From contig JAEYRR010000214.1 in NCBI GenBank assembly GCA_023435505.1, forward strand, positions 1 through 6,989: DNA of 6,989 nt, given 5' to 3'. The notes beneath the pieces were generated by a model. The model saw nothing but the letters and a program-made list of their open reading frames with translations, had not been told where the DNA came from and did no database searches. The translations under genes and the position numbers were made by a program. This document shows, piece by piece, positions 5,044-6,989 of this stretch. Source of the stretch: Bacillota bacterium (GTDB lineage Bacteria; Bacillota; Clostridia; Lachnospirales; Lachnospiraceae). Numbering within the stretch: position 1 is the stretch's first letter; every line of letters starts with the position of its first letter.

Positions 5044-6540
5044 ATGACTTATAATGAAAATATATTAACAATGGATAATATAAGCAAAAGTTTTCCTGGT
5101 GTCAAAGCCTTGTCTAATGTATCACTTTCCATAAATAAAGGAGAGGTAATGGCACTAGTAGGTGAAAATGGGGCTGGTAAGTCCACATTGATGAAAATAC
5201 TTTTAGGCATGTATCCGATGGACTCTGGGACAATAAAATTTGCAGGTAAAGATTACAAGCCTCAGAATCCTAATGATGCATTAAGTAACGGAATATCTAT
5301 GATTCACCAGGAATTATGTTTAATTCCTACAATGACTGTAAGTGAAAACATTTGGATAGGCAGAGAAAAGAAATTTAAAACACTTGGGATAATTAATGTT
5401 AAGAAAAGAAACAAAGAGACAAAGAAGTTAATGGATAAATTGAATATACATATTGATCCTAATGCTTTAGTTAGTACGTTAAGTGTGGCAAACATGCAAC
5501 TTGTTGAAGTGGCAAGGGCAGTATCTTACCAGTCGAAAATCATTATTATGGATGAGCCTACTTCGGCTTTGTCAGAAGCCGAGGTTAATTTATTATATCG
5601 AATTATTGAGGATCTTCGTAAAGAAGGTGTCGCTATCATCTTTATTTCTCATCTTTTAGATGAAATATTTAGAATATGTAACAAAGTAACTGTCTTAAGA
5701 GATGGACAACTTATAGAAACACTAGATATAAAAGATGTGGATACACCATTACTAATTAAACTTATTGCAGGACGGGAACTGTCAGAAATCTATCCAGAGC
5801 CTACCGCTACAATTGGGGACACAGTAATCGAAGTAGATAATCTAAACAGTATAGGTAAGTTTAATAATATATCTTTCAAAGTAAGAAAGGGAGAGGTACT
5901 AGGTCTTTGTGGCTTGATGGGAGCCGGGAGAACAGAAATTGTAAGCGCAATTTTTGGAATTGATAAATACGATTCTGGTAGTATCATTCTTCATGGGAAA
6001 AAGGTAGAGATTAGAAGTGCTGCCGATGCATTAAAAAATGGAATAGGTATGGTGACTGAGGACCGATCCAGAACAGGTATCTTTGCAGGTTTAAGTGTTA
6101 GAGAAAATATTGCGATAGCATATTTGCGAAGTATATGTAAATTAAAGTTTGTAAATAGCAAGAAAGAAAAGAATGATGTAGAAGACATGACAAAACTCCT
6201 ATCTGTTAAGACAGCAAACTCCGGTGTAAGAGTTGACTCACTAAGTGGAGGAAATCAGCAAAAAACAATAATTGCACGTTGGCTATTAACCAATCCTCAA
6301 GTTTTGATATTGGATGAACCTACAAGGGGGATTGATGTTGGGTCTAAATCTGAGATTTATAAGCTGATTAATTCACTTGCAGAGAAAGGACTTGCGATTA
6401 TTCTGGTGTCATCTGAATTACCAGAGTTAATGGGTATTAGTAACAGAATACTTGTGGTAAAAGATGGAACCATTGTAGGAGAACAAAACCGAGACGAATT
6501 TAACCAAGAAGTACTGATTAAAAAAGCGTTTGGTGCTTAG
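5044..6540 (+). CDS. Sugar ABC transporter ATP-binding protein, double-domain (RbsA/MglA/XylG family)
   Basis: Energises sugar import at the inner face of the membrane. The 498-residue protein carries two fused nucleotide-binding domains, the normal form for this family. Domain 1: Walker A GENGAGKST (40-48), Q-loop Gln89 (IHQE), signature LSVANMQ (146-152), Walker B IIIMDE (166-171), H-loop His203. Domain 2: degenerate Walker A GLMGAGRTE (290-298, Arg in place of the usual Lys), TED in place of the Q-loop (338-340), canonical signature LSGGNQQ (400-406), Walker B VLILDE (420-425), and Ser-Ser-Glu where the H-loop would be (456-458). This asymmetry is typical of RbsA-type proteins: the sound signature of domain 2 completes the ATP site of domain 1. 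GGAG (5033-5036) lies seven bases before the ATG. The gene follows the binding protein by 99 bases and precedes the permease by 32, so it is co-transcribed. Confidence 0.95.
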   Translation: MTYNENILTMDNISKSFPGVKALSNVSLSINKGEVMALVGENGAGKSTLMKILLGMYPMDSGTIKFAGKDYKPQNPNDALSNGISMIHQELCLIPTMTVSENIWIGREKKFKTLGIINVKKRNKETKKLMDKLNIHIDPNALVSTLSVANMQLVEVARAVSYQSKIIIMDEPTSALSEAEVNLLYRIIEDLRKEGVAIIFISHLLDEIFRICNKVTVLRDGQLIETLDIKDVDTPLLIKLIAGRELSEIYPEPTATIGDTVIEVDNLNSIGKFNNISFKVRKGEVLGLCGLMGAGRTEIVSAIFGIDKYDSGSIILHGKKVEIRSAADALKNGIGMVTEDRSRTGIFAGLSVRENIAIAYLRSICKLKFVNSKKEKNDVEDMTKLLSVKTANSGVRVDSLSGGNQQKTIIARWLLTNPQVLILDEPTRGIDVGSKSEIYKLINSLAEKGLAIILVSSELPELMGISNRILVVKDGTIVGEQNRDEFNQEVLIKKAFGA

Positions 6541-6572
6541 ATAAAACAGATATAAGAAAAGAGGATACAAAC

Positions 6573-6989
6573 ATGAATACTAAGTCGGGTATTAAAGTTA
6601 AGGAATCATTAACGAATTTTTTGTTAGCTAATAAAGTTGTTGTTATCGTACTAGTCCTTGGAATAGTGATGTCGTTTGCCAGCCCTAATTTTTTGACAGT
6701 TAGAAATTTATCTAATATATTTCGTCAAATCAGTATGTCTGCAATTATAGGTCTTGGATTTACTGTTGTAGTGGCATCGGGAGGTCTTGATTTATCCGTT
6801 GGTACAATGCTTGGCCTGGTAGGGGTAGTAATGGCAAAAGTATCTTTGATAGACGGTGTTCCAATATATTTGACATTAATTATTGGAGTACTATTTGGAG
6901 GATTACTAGGATATTTTAATGGATTCTTATCAACGGTCTTTAAGTTAGATGCTTTTATAGTTACCTTGGCTACTCAGATGATATTTAAG
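6573..6989 (+). CDS. Sugar ABC transporter permease (RbsC-like), 3' end beyond window
   Basis: An ATG at 6573 opens a frame of 139 codons that stays open to the window edge, so the gene is truncated by the window, not broken. A ribosome site GAGGA (6561-6565) lies seven bases before the start, and the stop of the ATPase gene is 32 bases upstream. The product has a short cytoplasmic N-terminus and hydrophobic segments at about 21-36, 56-70, 76-90 and 98-118. It carries the conserved RbsC-family stretches SPNFLTVRNLSNIFRQ (37-52), ASGGLDLSVGTMLGL (68-82) and NGFLSTVFKLDAFIVTLAT (116-134). In this family (BPD_transp_2) the permease usually dimerises to form the membrane channel and works with one double-domain ATPase. 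Full-length relatives are about 310-340 residues, so more than half is missing here. Confidence 0.93.
   Translation, partial: MNTKSGIKVKESLTNFLLANKVVVIVLVLGIVMSFASPNFLTVRNLSNIFRQISMSAIIGLGFTVVVASGGLDLSVGTMLGLVGVVMAKVSLIDGVPIYLTLIIGVLFGGLLGYFNGFLSTVFKLDAFIVTLATQMIFK

Noticed and set aside
5304..6188. Three short minus-strand frames inside the ATPase gene
   Set aside because: They are antisense to conserved ABC motifs, have no convincing ribosome sites, and are shadows of the real gene.
5284..6540. Degenerate motifs in the second ATPase domain as signs of an inactive or decaying gene
   Set aside because: GLxGAGRTE, the absent Q- and H-loop residues and the intact LSGGNQQ are characteristic of the RbsA/MglA family, so the asymmetry is normal.
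1..6989. CRISPR arrays, insertion sequences, tRNA or rRNA genes, phage or defence genes
   Set aside because: I saw no regularly spaced repeats, transposase-like frames, terminal inverted repeats or structural RNA genes; the only structured RNA is the T-box leader.

Overview
The window looks like chromosomal DNA of an AT-rich, low-GC Gram-positive (Bacillota) bacterium, most likely a Clostridia/Lachnospiraceae-type organism. The evidence is a T-box-controlled aminoacyl-tRNA synthetase, strong purine-rich ribosome binding sites, A/T-ending codons, a lipoprotein-anchored sugar-binding protein and a LacI/AraC style of sugar regulation. The genus is inferred, not proven.

Layout. (1) 1-81, minus strand: the first 27 codons of an exported, possibly lipid-anchored protein that runs off the left edge. 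(2) 82-592: intergenic. Apart from a weak candidate promoter for the minus-strand gene, positions 82-221 show nothing. From 222 come a promoter, a complete methionine-type T-box leader (specifier AUG, tRNA-end-binding UGGU) and its terminator. (3) 593-2551: metG, full-length methionyl-tRNA synthetase with the C-terminal tRNA-binding domain, ended by a strong bidirectional terminator. (4) 2623-3567, minus strand: a sugar phosphate isomerase/epimerase-like TIM-barrel protein, convergent with metG. (5) 3568-3942: a divergent control region with two promoters, two near-palindromic 16-bp operators placed equivalently at the two start sites, and a 10-bp direct repeat with 21-bp spacing just upstream of one -35 box. 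(6) 3943-6989: a ribose/galactose-type ABC importer operon: substrate-binding lipoprotein, double-domain ATPase and the first 139 codons of the permease, cut by the right edge.

How it fits together. metG is an independent housekeeping unit that should read through its leader when tRNA-Met is uncharged. The right half looks like a sugar or polyol uptake and catabolism locus: the binding protein captures the ligand outside, the ATPase and permease import it, and the divergent isomerase/epimerase probably acts on the imported compound or a derivative. The matching operators suggest that one LacI-family repressor, not encoded here, silences both directions, and the direct repeat suggests an additional activator for the importer. 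The substrate cannot be named from this window.

No clearly undescribed system was found. The most rewarding part is the control architecture of 3600-3800; the genes themselves belong to known families.
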